A stretch of DNA of 64,000 nt. It comes from Bordetella genomosp. 13 (GTDB taxonomy: Bacteria; Pseudomonadota; Gammaproteobacteria; Burkholderiales; Burkholderiaceae_B). The stretch is taken from assembly GCF_002119665.1 (NCBI RefSeq), contig NZ_CP021111.1, positions 2,356,001-2,420,000 of the forward strand, in the 5' to 3' direction. Position 1 is the stretch's first letter. Each line of letters opens with the position of its first letter. Both the position numbers and the translations under genes were made by a program. Of this stretch, positions 6,909 to 15,380 are shown in pieces. The notes beneath the pieces are model-generated. The model was not told the DNA's origin, made no database searches, and saw nothing but the letters and a program-made list of their open reading frames with translations.

Positions 6909-8678
6909 TTGATCCTGCTGGACACCGTCTTCGAACGCACCCTGGACGCATGGGTGCGCGAGTTCTCCGCCACGTCGTGGCGCGGCGCGCACCTGGAAGG
7001 CTGGCTGTTCGAAGGCCGGCAGGCGCGGCGCGACGCCGAAGCGCAGCTGGCCAGGGCCGGCGTCAGCTCGCGGCTGCGCAGCGCGTACAAGCCCCTGCTG
7101 CATCATTTCCTGGAAGAGGTCGATACGCGCGGGCTGCGGCGCGTTCATGTGCGCTATCCCGTACACCCCCAGGCCGCGCCCAATCGCTACAGGCTCGAAG
7201 CGTATCCGCTGGCGGCGCTGTATGCCGGCGTGGACGTCGCGTTCGAGGCGGGCGGCCCCGAACTGCTCGCGCCGCTGCCGCGCTACCAGTTGGCGCTGCA
7301 CTATGCCGACGGCCGCGTGCTGTCGCACGAAGTGGTTGCGCCCAATACGGTCAACGATTCCCCCGACGGCCCGGCGCTGTCTCCCACCGCATGGCTGCGC
7401 GTGCGCGATGCCGACGGCGCGCTGCGGCGCGACGCGGCCTGGCGCAGCGAATACCAGGCGGTGTTCGACGCGACGCTGGACTGCGTGCGCCGACACTCAT
7501 GGGAACGCGGCGAGCCCTATTTCGACCGGCTGGAACTGCGCGTGGACATCCCGGCCATCGAGTTCGCGCTGGACCGCGACGAAGACCTCGTCAGCACGTG
7601 CGAGGCGCTGCACGAAGACCTGTACTTCTCGCTGCTGGAACACTTCCAGCGGCTGTCCGGCCTGCCGCCCGGCGACCGGGGCCTGCAGCCGGGCCAGATC
7701 GTGCCCGACGTGCGGGCGCACGCGGGCCCCGCCCGCCTGCGCATCGCCACCTGCGCGTTCGCCGCGCCGGCGACCGTCGTGCCGCGGGCGCCCGACGGCC
7801 CGCTGGAGCTCGTCGATGCGCCGCTGGCGCCGGACGGCATCGCGGGGGTCATGGCGGCGCTGGGCGGCCGGCCGTTCCAGGCCACGTCGCGCCAGGGTCG
7901 TCCCGTGCTGGGCGCGTACGTCGCGGGGCCCGGCCCGGCGGTGCTGATCTCGGCCGGCCAGCACGCCAACGAAACCTCGGGCGTGGTGGGCGCCCTGCGC
8001 GCCGCACAGGCCCTGCAGGCTGCCGGCGATGCCCACTACGCCCTGATCGCGGCCGAGAATCCGGACGGCTACGCGCTGCACCAGGACTATCTCGCCGTGC
8101 ACCCGCGCCATATGCACCATGCGGCGCGCTACAGCGCGCTGGGCGACGACATCGCGTACCGCATGCGCGCGCCGCGGCACGAACAGCAGGCCCGCATCGA
8201 CGCCCTGGCCATCAGCGGCGCGCGGCTGCACATCAACCTGCACGGCTATCCCGCCCACGAATGGACCCGTCCGTTGTCTGGCTACCTGCCGCGGCATTTC
8301 GAGTCGTGGACCGTGCCCAGGGGCTTCTTCCTGGTGGTGCGCCACCACCCAGGATGGCAGCGGCACGCACAAGCCCTGGTCGACGCGGTGACGACGCGGC
8401 TGGCGCGCGTGCCGGGCTTGCTGGAGTTCCATGCCGCGCAGACGGCGCTGTACGAGGCGCACGCGGGACAACCCGGCTTCGGCACGGTCAACGGCATCGC
8501 GGTGCACATGGCGCAAAGCGAGGTGGAGCTCGCTCCGGTGGCCTTGCTTACCGAATTCCCGGACGAGACGGTCTATGGCGAGCGGTTCCGCTTCGCGCAC
8601 ACGGTGCAGCAGGCCACCGTGCTGGCCGCGACGCAGGCGTGGCGCGGCATACTTGACACATTTCAGCAAGGAAATTGA
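6909..8678 (+). CDS. M14-type zinc carboxypeptidase-like protein
   Basis: A 589-residue protein. The C-terminal half carries an M14 metallopeptidase/deacylase signature: H352 and E355 in SAGQHANETSGV, AAENPDGYAL near 382-390, a third ligand at H441 or H445 (LHINLHGYP), and a likely catalytic glutamate E549 in LLTEFPDE. The first 330 residues are a separate domain I do not recognise. No signal peptide is seen. The best start is TTG at 6909, with GGAG at 6898-6901; no ATG fits in frame close by. It is followed within 6 bases by the NlpE-like lipoprotein gene, so the two are likely one transcript. The substrate, whether peptide or N-acyl amino acid, is unknown. Confidence 0.82.
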   Translation: MILLDTVFERTLDAWVREFSATSWRGAHLEGWLFEGRQARRDAEAQLARAGVSSRLRSAYKPLLHHFLEEVDTRGLRRVHVRYPVHPQAAPNRYRLEAYPLAALYAGVDVAFEAGGPELLAPLPRYQLALHYADGRVLSHEVVAPNTVNDSPDGPALSPTAWLRVRDADGALRRDAAWRSEYQAVFDATLDCVRRHSWERGEPYFDRLELRVDIPAIEFALDRDEDLVSTCEALHEDLYFSLLEHFQRLSGLPPGDRGLQPGQIVPDVRAHAGPARLRIATCAFAAPATVVPRAPDGPLELVDAPLAPDGIAGVMAALGGRPFQATSRQGRPVLGAYVAGPGPAVLISAGQHANETSGVVGALRAAQALQAAGDAHYALIAAENPDGYALHQDYLAVHPRHMHHAARYSALGDDIAYRMRAPRHEQQARIDALAISGARLHINLHGYPAHEWTRPLSGYLPRHFESWTVPRGFFLVVRHHPGWQRHAQALVDAVTTRLARVPGLLEFHAAQTALYEAHAGQPGFGTVNGIAVHMAQSEVELAPVALLTEFPDETVYGERFRFAHTVQQATVLAATQAWRGILDTFQQGN

Positions 8679-8684
8679 TACAAG

Positions 8685-9137
8685 GTGAAACCGACGCGGC
8701 TGTCCCTGCTGATCTCCTCCGGCCTCTGCGCCGGCCTGCTGTCGGCCTGCATCGTGCCGTCCGGCGCCGGTCGCGCGCGGGCCTTGTCCGCTCCCGCGCC
8801 CGCGGCTGCGCCGCAGAACGCGCGCAACGGCCTGAACTGGGTGGGCGCCTATGAAGGCGTGCTGCGGTGTGCCGCATGCCCCCACGCGCGCGTGCGCCTG
8901 ACGCTGGAGGCCGCCGGAGGCTATGAAATGCAGGCCGCCCCACCCGACTCCACGATCCCCACCGTTACGCGCGGCGCCTACACCTGGCTGCCCGACGGCA
9001 ATTCCATACAGCTGGACGCGTCCGGGCACAGCCTGCGTTTCCTGGTGGCGCGCGGGCGGGTCGTGCTGCTGACCGACGGCGGCGCGGTGCCCACGCCGGC
9101 CCAGGAGGCCGGCCGCGCCCTGGTCCGCCTGCCTTGA
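8685..9137 (+). CDS. NlpE-like outer-membrane lipoprotein
   Basis: A 150-residue lipoprotein starting with GTG. The lipobox is LLSAC with C22 as the lipidated residue. After an alanine-proline linker, YEGVLRCAACPHARVRLTLE (residues 57-76) matches the N-terminal barrel of NlpE, where a CxxC pair sits at the same place. NlpE senses surface contact, copper and lipoprotein trafficking stress and feeds the Cpx pathway in enterobacteria. Only the N-terminal barrel is present, as in the short DUF-like NlpE forms common in beta-proteobacteria. It follows the M14 peptidase gene by 6 bases. Confidence 0.75.
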   Translation: MKPTRLSLLISSGLCAGLLSACIVPSGAGRARALSAPAPAAAPQNARNGLNWVGAYEGVLRCAACPHARVRLTLEAAGGYEMQAAPPDSTIPTVTRGAYTWLPDGNSIQLDASGHSLRFLVARGRVVLLTDGGAVPTPAQEAGRALVRLP

Positions 9138-9308
9138 CGGCCGCTCCCTGCGCGCTCCGGAAGTTGGCATAATGAGACACCGGAACCGCTCGGACCGTGT
9201 CGCGTTGCGCAGGCAGGCCCGCAGCCAGGAACCAAGAATCAGAAATCTCCGAACGCGTCGCGGCCCCACGCTGCCGCCTCGCTCAGCCCCTCCCAAGGAG
9301 CACCTCGC

Positions 9309-9677
9309 TTGACCGACCTACACGCGCCTCGCGTATTGCTGGTGGACGACAACGCCATGGCATCCGAACTGTTGGCCGATTTCATGTCCCTTTCCGGCAT
9401 CGACGTCCGCAGGGCGGCAAGCGGCGCCGAGGCGCTCGAGCAAAGCGCCGAGTTCCTTCCGCATGCCGTCATCGTCGACATCGTCCTGCCCGATACCGAC
9501 GGCTACCTGCTGGCCAATCGCCTGCGCGAGCAGCACGCCCAGCAGCCGCCCCGGCTCATCGCGCTCAGCGGATTGCCCCGCGACCCGCAGCGTCGCAACG
9601 TCGACGTCTTCGACTCCTGGGTCGAGAAGCCGGCCGATCCGCACACCCTGGTCAAGCTGGTCAGCCCGCTCGCCTGA
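9309..9677 (+). CDS. Single-domain response regulator (receiver only)
   Basis: A 122-residue stand-alone receiver domain. The acid pair D13 and D14 (VLLVDDN), the phospho-acceptor D57 (VIVDIVLPDTDGY), S87 (IALSG) and K107 (VEKPAD) are all present, so it should be phosphorylatable. There is no output domain. It starts at TTG with AAGGAG 9 bases before. The next gene, 22 bases on, encodes a protein with a histidine-kinase-like H-box, so the pair may form a small phosphorelay. CATAAT at 9168-9173 is a possible -10 for this unit. Confidence 0.9.
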   Translation: MTDLHAPRVLLVDDNAMASELLADFMSLSGIDVRRAASGAEALEQSAEFLPHAVIVDIVLPDTDGYLLANRLREQHAQQPPRLIALSGLPRDPQRRNVDVFDSWVEKPADPHTLVKLVSPLA

Positions 9678-9699
9678 TTCCGTTCCACGAGGCTGCAGG

Positions 9700-10374
9700 A
9701 TGTCATCGTTTCCCGAGACGCAAGGCATGACCGACCCGCGCTACGTGGCCGGCTTGCAGTTCCGAGTGCTGGCGCTGATCTTCCCGGTGCTGCGGCACGA
9801 AGTCATCCGCCCCATCTCCAACGCCTCGCTGGCAGCGGCCATGCTGCACCATGCCCCCGAACGTCCCGCCACCGAGGTCGACGGAGACCATCGCCAGGAC
9901 GACCTGATCACCGACCTCGAGGGCATGCTGGCGGAAAGCACGTCCGAAGTGCGCCGGCTCAGCGACTGGCTCGAGGACACGGGCGGCACCATGCTGCTGT
10001 CCGACGTGCTGGCGCAGTGCCGCAAGCTGGTCTTCACCCAATTGTTGCGCTCGGGCAAGCAGATCCACCTGCCCGAGCGCTGTCCCAAGGCCGTGCTGCC
10101 CGAGTTCTCCGCGCGCTACGTGCTGCTGGCATGGCTGCTGTGCCTGCTGGACGGCATGCCCGATGGCGCCGAACTGCGCATCGACGCGGTGGGCGAACAC
10201 GAGTTGCGGGCCTATCCCGGCGCCGTCCAGCCCGCGGGCGCCGCCGGCGGCCCGAGTTCCGGCATCACGGCCGACGAATGCATCGCGCTGGCACAGGTGC
10301 ATGGCTGGCGGGCCCGTCGTGACGACGCCGCCTGGATCCTGCAGCTGCCCTCCTCCGACGGCGCGCGCGTCTGA
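9700..10374 (+). CDS. H-box (DHp/phosphotransferase-like) protein without a recognisable kinase domain
   Basis: A 224-residue protein. Near its start, FPVLRHEVIRPISNASLAAA (28-47) resembles the H-box of histidine kinases, with H33 as the candidate phosphorylated histidine. Residues 70-105 could be the second helix of a dimerisation hairpin (ITDLEGMLAESTSEVRRLSDW). The C-terminal 110 residues could be a degenerate ATPase fold, but no N, G1 or G2 box is readable, which recalls ChpT-like phosphotransferases. It directly follows a receiver-only response regulator and is probably its partner. The ATG at 9700 was chosen; another in-frame ATG lies at 9727. Confidence 0.6.
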   Translation: MSSFPETQGMTDPRYVAGLQFRVLALIFPVLRHEVIRPISNASLAAAMLHHAPERPATEVDGDHRQDDLITDLEGMLAESTSEVRRLSDWLEDTGGTMLLSDVLAQCRKLVFTQLLRSGKQIHLPERCPKAVLPEFSARYVLLAWLLCLLDGMPDGAELRIDAVGEHELRAYPGAVQPAGAAGGPSSGITADECIALAQVHGWRARRDDAAWILQLPSSDGARV

Positions 10375-10393
10375 TCCGTCCGCCCACCGGGCG

Positions 10394-10399
10394 TATACT
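10394..10399 (+). promoter_or_regulatory. Candidate -10 box upstream of the DUF465 gene
   Basis: TATACT lies 85 bases upstream of the DUF465 start, just after a small CGCCC/GGGCG hairpin (10381-10393) that follows the previous stop. The -35 region is poor. This suggests that the small gene has its own promoter. Confidence 0.35.
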
Positions 10400-10483
10400 G
10401 AACCGATCCCAGGCAACGGCAATCCCGACGGCCTCGCCGCCAGCATGCGCGGCGCATGGCCTTTCTTGTCAAGGAGGTGCTCC

Positions 10484-10696
10484 ATGTTTCCTGAGTTTCG
10501 CGACCGGCAGTCCACGCTTCAGAACAACGATCGGCATTTCGACAGCATGTGCCGCAGGCACAGCGACCTGGACCAACGCATTCAGAACATCGAAAGCGGC
10601 CGAGCCACCGGATCGTCCCTCGACATAGAGAAACTCAAGAAGCAGAAGCTGTACCTCAAGGATCGCATCTACGCGATCCTGAAAGACGGCGGCTAG
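10484..10696 (+). CDS. DUF465/YdcH-family small coiled-coil protein
   Basis: A 70-residue, highly charged helical protein. The conserved run LDQRIQNIESGRA and the ending KLKKQKLYLKDRIYAIL are typical of DUF465 (YdcH), whose role is unknown. A strong AAGGAGG lies 7 bases before the ATG, which settles the start. It sits after the response-regulator pair, with a possible promoter of its own, and converges on an MFS transporter gene. Confidence 0.88.
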   Translation: MFPEFRDRQSTLQNNDRHFDSMCRRHSDLDQRIQNIESGRATGSSLDIEKLKKQKLYLKDRIYAILKDGG

Positions 10697-10705
10697 CATT
10701 GCCGC

Positions 10706-10730
10706 CCCGGCCGCTCTACGAGTGGCCGGG
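10706..10730. terminator. Stem-loop between convergent DUF465 and MFS genes
   Basis: CCCGGCC (10706-10712) pairs with GGCCGGG (10724-10730) around an 11-base loop that contains the MFS stop codon. The structure lies 10 bases after the DUF465 stop and could end transcription from both sides. There is no U-run. Confidence 0.5.
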
Positions 10731-11999
10731 CGAGGTTCCGGCGGGCAGGCCCTGCCCGCGCTTCAACCAGGCGCTGATCGCCAGCGCCACCACCAGCAGG
10801 CCTCCGGCCAGTTCCGCGACGCCCGTCCAGCCGGCGGCGGACCAGCTGTGCCCGCCCAGCGAACCCAGCACGCTCGATCCCAGGTAATACACCAGCAGGT
10901 ACAGCGACGCGGCCTGGGCCTTGTAGCCCTGCGCCATCTGTCCCACCCAGCCGCTTGCGACCGCGTGCGCGGCGAAGAAGCCGAAGGTGAACACCACGAT
11001 GCCGGCGATCACCAGGGGCAGGCTGCCCGACAGCGTCGACAGCAGGCCGGCCAGCGTCAGCAGCGTGGCGCCGGACAGGATCGTGCCGCGCCCGTGCCTG
11101 TCGGCCAGGCGGCCGAACCAGGTCGACGAGACGATGCCCACCAGGTACACCACGAAGATCGCGCCGATGAGCGTCTGGCTCAGCGAGAACGGCGGCAGCA
11201 TCAGCCTGAAACCCACATAGTTGTACACGGTGACGAAGGCGCCCATCAGCAGGCCGCCCATGGCGAACAGGCCCACCAGCGGCGCATGCCGCAAATGCAG
11301 CGACAAGCCTTCGCGCATCGCCGCCAGCGCGTTGCCGCGGCGCGGCACGAAGCGGCGCGAGGGCGGCAGCAGCCACACGAACAGCAGCGCGGAGGCCAGT
11401 CCCATCAGCCCCATGATGCCCAGCGCGTAACGCCAGCCCAGCAGGTCGGATACCGCGCCGGCCACCACGCGGCCCGACAGGCCGCCGAACGCGCTGCCGC
11501 TGATGTACAGGCCCATGGCCAGGCCCAGCGTGCCCGGCTCGACCTCTTCGGCCAGGTAGGCCATGGCCACCGCGGGCACGCCGCCCATGGCCAGCCCCTG
11601 CACCGCGCGCAGCGCCAGCAGCGTGTGCCAGTCGGGCGCCGCGGCCGCCACGGTGGCCAGGACGGAGGCGGCGAACATGGACAGCGCCATCACGCGCTTG
11701 CGCGGCAACGCCTGCGACCACAGCCCCACCAGGAAGATCGACAGCGCCAGCATGCCCGTGCAGAAGGACAGCGCCAGGCTGCTCTGCGCCGGCGACACGC
11801 CGAAAGCGTGCGTGAACAGCGGCAGCAGCGGCTGCACGCAGTACAGCATGGAAAACGTGGCGAAGCCCGCGGCGAACAAGGCCCACTGCGCGCGACGCAG
11901 CGCCTGACTGCCGCGCGCCAGCGCCGGCTGCGGCGCCGGCTCCGGCGGTCCGGCCGGGGCACGGGTGGAGGCAGCGGAAACAGAAGACGGCGCAGACAT
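10716..11999 (-). CDS. MFS exporter, YnfM/arabinose-efflux-like
   Basis: A 427-residue inner-membrane transporter with 12 predicted hydrophobic segments. Segments 4-5 read AVQGLAMGGVPAVAMAYLAE and GLYISGSAFGGLSGR, very like E. coli YnfM and related drug/sugar efflux proteins. A LysR gene starts 101 bases away in the opposite direction, the same arrangement as ynfL-ynfM. The ATG at 11999 was chosen because the segment before it (to 12089) adds a non-hydrophobic leader that would run into the regulator's promoter. Residues 1-35 are a proline-alanine-rich cytoplasmic tail. The exported compound is unknown. Confidence 0.88.
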   Translation of the reverse strand: MSAPSSVSAASTRAPAGPPEPAPQPALARGSQALRRAQWALFAAGFATFSMLYCVQPLLPLFTHAFGVSPAQSSLALSFCTGMLALSIFLVGLWSQALPRKRVMALSMFAASVLATVAAAAPDWHTLLALRAVQGLAMGGVPAVAMAYLAEEVEPGTLGLAMGLYISGSAFGGLSGRVVAGAVSDLLGWRYALGIMGLMGLASALLFVWLLPPSRRFVPRRGNALAAMREGLSLHLRHAPLVGLFAMGGLLMGAFVTVYNYVGFRLMLPPFSLSQTLIGAIFVVYLVGIVSSTWFGRLADRHGRGTILSGATLLTLAGLLSTLSGSLPLVIAGIVVFTFGFFAAHAVASGWVGQMAQGYKAQAASLYLLVYYLGSSVLGSLGGHSWSAAGWTGVAELAGGLLVVALAISAWLKRGQGLPAGTSPGHS

Positions 12000-12056
12000 G
12001 AAGGTACTCGACAGCGGAAAACGGGGAATGTGGGAAACGATAGACTTCTGCCCTGC

Positions 12057-12071
12057 ATATGTCCAATATAT
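12057..12071. promoter_or_regulatory. Possible LysR-box between MFS and LysR genes
   Basis: In the divergent gap, ATAT and TATAT flank GTCCAA, giving a T-N11-A spacing (TAT, GTCCAA, TATA) 30-44 bases before the LysR start. Such boxes are typical autoregulatory LysR sites, but AT-rich DNA can match by chance. Confidence 0.3.
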
Positions 12072-12100
12072 AGAACTGGGCTCCGCCATACTTTGAAGAA

Positions 12101-13000
12101 ATGGAACTCAGGCATCTACGCTATTTCGTGGCCGTCGCCGAAGAACTGCACTTCACGCGCGCGGCCGCCCGGCTGGGCATCGGACAGCCGCCGCTCAGTC
12201 TGCAGATCCAGCAGCTCGAGCGGGAACTGGCCACGCCGCTGTTCCTGCGGCGGCCGCGCGGCATCGCGCTGACCGAAGCGGGGGTGCAGTTCCTGGCCGA
12301 TGCCCGCGCCATCCTGGCCAGCGCCGAACGGGCGATCGACATGGCGCGCCGCGTAGGCCGCGGCGAACACGGCGCGGTCACCATCGGCTTCACGGCGTCG
12401 GCCGTGTTCCATCCCTATCTGCCCCGCGCCATCCGCGCGTATCGCGACCGCTACCCGGACGTGCGCATCCAGCTCAACGAAAGCAACACCGTATCGCTGC
12501 TGCGCGACCTGAGGGCCGGCCGAGTCGACGTGGCCTTCGTGCGCCCGCCCTATCCGCAGGATCCCGAGCTGCTCGCCGAGCGCGTGCTGGACGAGCCCAT
12601 GCTGCTGGCCCTGCCGCCCGACCACGCGCTGTGCCGTCGCCGTGCCGTCCCCATGCAGGCGCTGGCCGACGAAGGGTTCGTGCTGTACCCCCGTCCCATC
12701 GGCGCGGGCCTGTACGACGCCATCATGGAGGCCTGCCAGCGCGCCGGCTTCGCGCCACGGGTGGTGCAGGAAGCCCCCCAGATCGCCTCCATCATCAGTC
12801 TTGTGGCGGCGGGCATGGGCGTCGCGCTGGTGCCCGCCGCCCTGCGCCACATGGGCGCCGAAGGCATCGCCTACCGCCCGATACGCGGCGATGCGCCGCA
12901 TGCGCAACTGGACATGGCATACCGCCGGCTGGATCGCTCGCCGGCCGCGAACAACGCCGTCACGCTCATGCGCGATCTGGCGCGGCAGCACGATGGCTAG
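12101..13000 (+). CDS. LysR-family regulator divergent from the MFS exporter
   Basis: A 299-residue LysR regulator. The winged helix covers residues 1-60 (LRHLRYFVAVAEELHFTRAA, then PPLSLQIQQLE). The effector domain follows with the usual two lobes, including FVLYPRPIGAGLYD and SLVAAGMGVALVPAAL. It belongs to the BenM/CatM/YnfL-like branch in which the first helix reads RYFVAVAEE. Its position next to, and opposite, the YnfM-like exporter makes that gene its likely target. Effector unknown. Confidence 0.92.
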   Translation: MELRHLRYFVAVAEELHFTRAAARLGIGQPPLSLQIQQLERELATPLFLRRPRGIALTEAGVQFLADARAILASAERAIDMARRVGRGEHGAVTIGFTASAVFHPYLPRAIRAYRDRYPDVRIQLNESNTVSLLRDLRAGRVDVAFVRPPYPQDPELLAERVLDEPMLLALPPDHALCRRRAVPMQALADEGFVLYPRPIGAGLYDAIMEACQRAGFAPRVVQEAPQIASIISLVAAGMGVALVPAALRHMGAEGIAYRPIRGDAPHAQLDMAYRRLDRSPAANNAVTLMRDLARQHDG

Positions 13001-13127
13001 TCCATGCCCCATAGTGGGCACGCTCCTGCCGCGCGCGGACCCGACGGCGCCGGCCGCACGGCGCGACGCCGCCCCAAGCCGGTGCAATGATCCGATCCGG
13101 TGCACGAGATTTACTAATCCATCGTCC

Positions 13128-13143
13128 ACAAATAATCGTTTGT
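13128..13143. promoter_or_regulatory. Inverted repeat upstream of the Bug-LysR-aspartate dehydrogenase unit
   Basis: ACAAA and TTTGT are separated by TAATCG in an AT-rich patch 69 bases upstream of the Bug start. This is a plausible operator for the LysR encoded in the same operon, or part of the promoter. The rest of the 211-base gap after the previous gene shows nothing distinct. Confidence 0.4.
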
Positions 13144-13211
13144 AGGCCTGTGCACGGCACTCCTAGACTCGCAGCATCGCGCCCCCTGCGCTCTTTGCCT
13201 GGAACCGTGTC

Positions 13212-14192
13212 ATGCGTGCCCTCTCCCGCCTCGCGCTCTGTCTCGCCGCCCTGTCCGCCGCCCTCGCCCCCGCCGCCGCCGTGCGTGCGCAGGACGCCTA
13301 TCCGGCGCGCCAGATCCGCGCCGTCATCCCCTTCCCCGCCGGCGGCATCAACGACACCATCGGACGCGTGCTGTTCAAGACCCTGGCCGGCAAGCTGGGC
13401 ACGGAGGTCGTCGTCGAGAACAAGCCCGGCGCGGGCGGCACCATCGGCACGCAGGCCGCGGCGCGCAGCCAGGCCGACGGCTATACGGTCGTGCTGGGCG
13501 CGGCCAGCACCATGGCCGTGGCGCCGCACCTGTACAAGGACGTGGGCTACGACGTGGCGCGCGACCTGGTCGCGGTGGGAGGCATCGCCTCGGTGCCCAG
13601 CGTGATCATCGTGGCCTCGCAATCGAAGTATGCGAAGTGGAGCGATCTGGTGGCCGCCGACCGTGAACGCCCCGGCATGCTGAGCTACGGCTCGGCCGGC
13701 TCGGGCACCAGCCACCACGTGCAGGCCGAGCTGTTGAACCTGCGCGCGCACACGCGCTTCATGCACGTGCCGTATCGCGGCGGCGCGCCGGCGATGACGG
13801 ACCTGATCGGCGGGCAGATCGACGTGATGGTCGACCCGCTGCCCACCACGCTGGCCGCCGCGCAGGGCGGCCGCGTCCGGCCGCTGGCCATCACCACCGA
13901 CACGCGCTCGCCGCTGCTGCCCGAGGTGCCCACGCTGAAGGAATTGGGCGTGGACTACAATGCCAGCACCTGGTTCGGCCTGTTCGTTCCCGCGGGCGCG
14001 CCCGAACCGGTCCTGTCCCGCCTGGGCAGCGCGCTGGCCGCCGCACTGGCCGATCCCGGCCTGCAGGCCGACTTCCGCGCACGCGGCATCGACCCGCTGC
14101 CGCTTGCGCGCGACGCGTTCACCCGCTACGTCCAGTCCGAAAACCAGACCTGGGCCGACGTCGTCAAACAGGCCGGCATCCAGGTGCAATAA
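13212..14192 (+). CDS. Bug/TctC-family periplasmic solute receptor
   Basis: A 326-residue Bug receptor with a signal peptide ending AVRA (about residue 25) and the mature motifs IRAVIPFPAGGINDTIGR and VVVENKPGAGG. The GLFVPAGAPEPVL stretch near residue 258 is also typical. It lies 15 bases before a LysR gene and then an L-aspartate dehydrogenase gene on the same strand. The context suggests that it binds an amino-acid-derived or C4-dicarboxylate ligand, but Bug specificity cannot be read from sequence. There are no membrane-subunit genes nearby. Confidence 0.93.
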   Translation: MRALSRLALCLAALSAALAPAAAVRAQDAYPARQIRAVIPFPAGGINDTIGRVLFKTLAGKLGTEVVVENKPGAGGTIGTQAAARSQADGYTVVLGAASTMAVAPHLYKDVGYDVARDLVAVGGIASVPSVIIVASQSKYAKWSDLVAADRERPGMLSYGSAGSGTSHHVQAELLNLRAHTRFMHVPYRGGAPAMTDLIGGQIDVMVDPLPTTLAAAQGGRVRPLAITTDTRSPLLPEVPTLKELGVDYNASTWFGLFVPAGAPEPVLSRLGSALAAALADPGLQADFRARGIDPLPLARDAFTRYVQSENQTWADVVKQAGIQVQ

Positions 14193-14207
14193 GCCCCGGA
14201 GCCTCCC

Positions 14208-15338
14208 ATGGCCGTCTCGCGCAACCTGCCGCCCTTGTCGTCGGTCCGTTCGTTCGAGGCAGCCGCCCGCCACCGCTCCTTCACGCTGGCCGCCGAGGAA
14301 CTGGCGGTGACACAGGGCGCGGTCAGCCTGCAGGTGCGCAAGCTCGAGTCTTTCCTGGGCAAGAAGCTGTTCGTGCGACAGTCGCGCAGGGTCGAACTGA
14401 CGCAGGCCGGCGCGCAGTACTACGAAGCCTGCCGCCGTCTGCTGGGCGATCTCGAAGACGCCACGAGCCGGCTGCGCAGCCGCGATCGGGGCGAGATCCT
14501 CATCGTGAACACGCTGCCCACCATCGGGCAACTGTGGCTGATGCCGCGACTGGCGGACTTCACCGCGGCCCATCCTCACATCGAGGTGCGCGTGGTCACC
14601 GACATCCGCCCCCTGGACATGCAGGCCGACGGCGTGGACGTGGCCATCCGCGTGGGTCCGCTGGCCGGGCGCCGCTATCCGCGCCACCTGCCCGGCATCG
14701 ACCTGACGCTGGTGCAGCGCTGGGACGGCATCTGCGCCGATTATCTGTTCGACGACGCGCTGGTGCCGGTGATGTCGCGCCGCCTGCTGGAGCAAGGCGG
14801 GCCCATCGACACGCTGGACGACATGCTGGATTTTCCGCTCATCCATACCGCCAGCCGCCCGCACGCATGGCGCGACTGGCTGCATGCGCTGGGCGCCACG
14901 CTGCCGCCGCAGCGCAACTGCGCCGACTACGGACACTTCTACGTCGCGCTGCGCGCCGCGCAGGAACACAAGGGCATCGCGCTGATCCCGGAGGTGCTGA
15001 TCGACGGCTATCCCGGCCGCAACGAACTGGTGGTGCCCTGGCGGCCGCGCCCGGCGCTGAAAAGCGCGGGCGAGTACTACCTGCTGACCCACGGCGCATG
15101 GGCCGAGCGCGCCGCCATCGCGGCCTTCCGCGGCTGGGTGTTGCGAGAGGCGGCGGCGAGTGCGGCGGCGACCGTCGGCGCGCATGAGGATACGGCGTCA
15201 GGCCGGGATGCGGCCTCGCGCCAGGACGCGACGCCGGCCCCGGATGCCACGCCGGCGGGCGACGCCTGCGCATCCATTAGCCGCGCTCATGCACGCGCGC
15301 AGAACGAATCGTTTGCCGCCGCCGCGCGGCTGCCCTAG
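14208..15338 (+). CDS. LysR-family regulator, GcvA-like, with a low-complexity tail
   Basis: A 376-residue LysR regulator of the GcvA/AmpR branch, shown by LPPLSSVRSFEAAARHRSFT and AELAVTQGAVSLQVRKLE-like residues near the N-terminus and by the effector-domain run VDVAIRVGPLAG. The usual length is about 300. Here residues from about 315 form an alanine-rich tail with repeated DA and TPA units and no predicted fold. The tail may be a recent read-through of intergenic DNA. Between a Bug gene and an aspartate dehydrogenase gene, it probably controls this operon. Confidence 0.9.
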   Translation: MAVSRNLPPLSSVRSFEAAARHRSFTLAAEELAVTQGAVSLQVRKLESFLGKKLFVRQSRRVELTQAGAQYYEACRRLLGDLEDATSRLRSRDRGEILIVNTLPTIGQLWLMPRLADFTAAHPHIEVRVVTDIRPLDMQADGVDVAIRVGPLAGRRYPRHLPGIDLTLVQRWDGICADYLFDDALVPVMSRRLLEQGGPIDTLDDMLDFPLIHTASRPHAWRDWLHALGATLPPQRNCADYGHFYVALRAAQEHKGIALIPEVLIDGYPGRNELVVPWRPRPALKSAGEYYLLTHGAWAERAAIAAFRGWVLREAAASAAATVGAHEDTASGRDAASRQDATPAPDATPAGDACASISRAHARAQNESFAAAARLP

Positions 15339-15380
15339 CATCGGGCAGTTCCCCAACCATTGAACAGGATTTACGGCAGC

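Noticed and set aside
9134..9173. Sigma-70 promoter made of TTGACG and CATAAT before the response regulator
   Set aside because: The two boxes are 28 bases apart, far outside the usual 16-18; only the -10 is kept as a note.
12000..12089. Longer N-terminus for the YnfM-like exporter (start at 12089)
   Set aside because: It adds about 30 residues without membrane or family character and would reach almost to the divergent LysR start, removing the promoter space.
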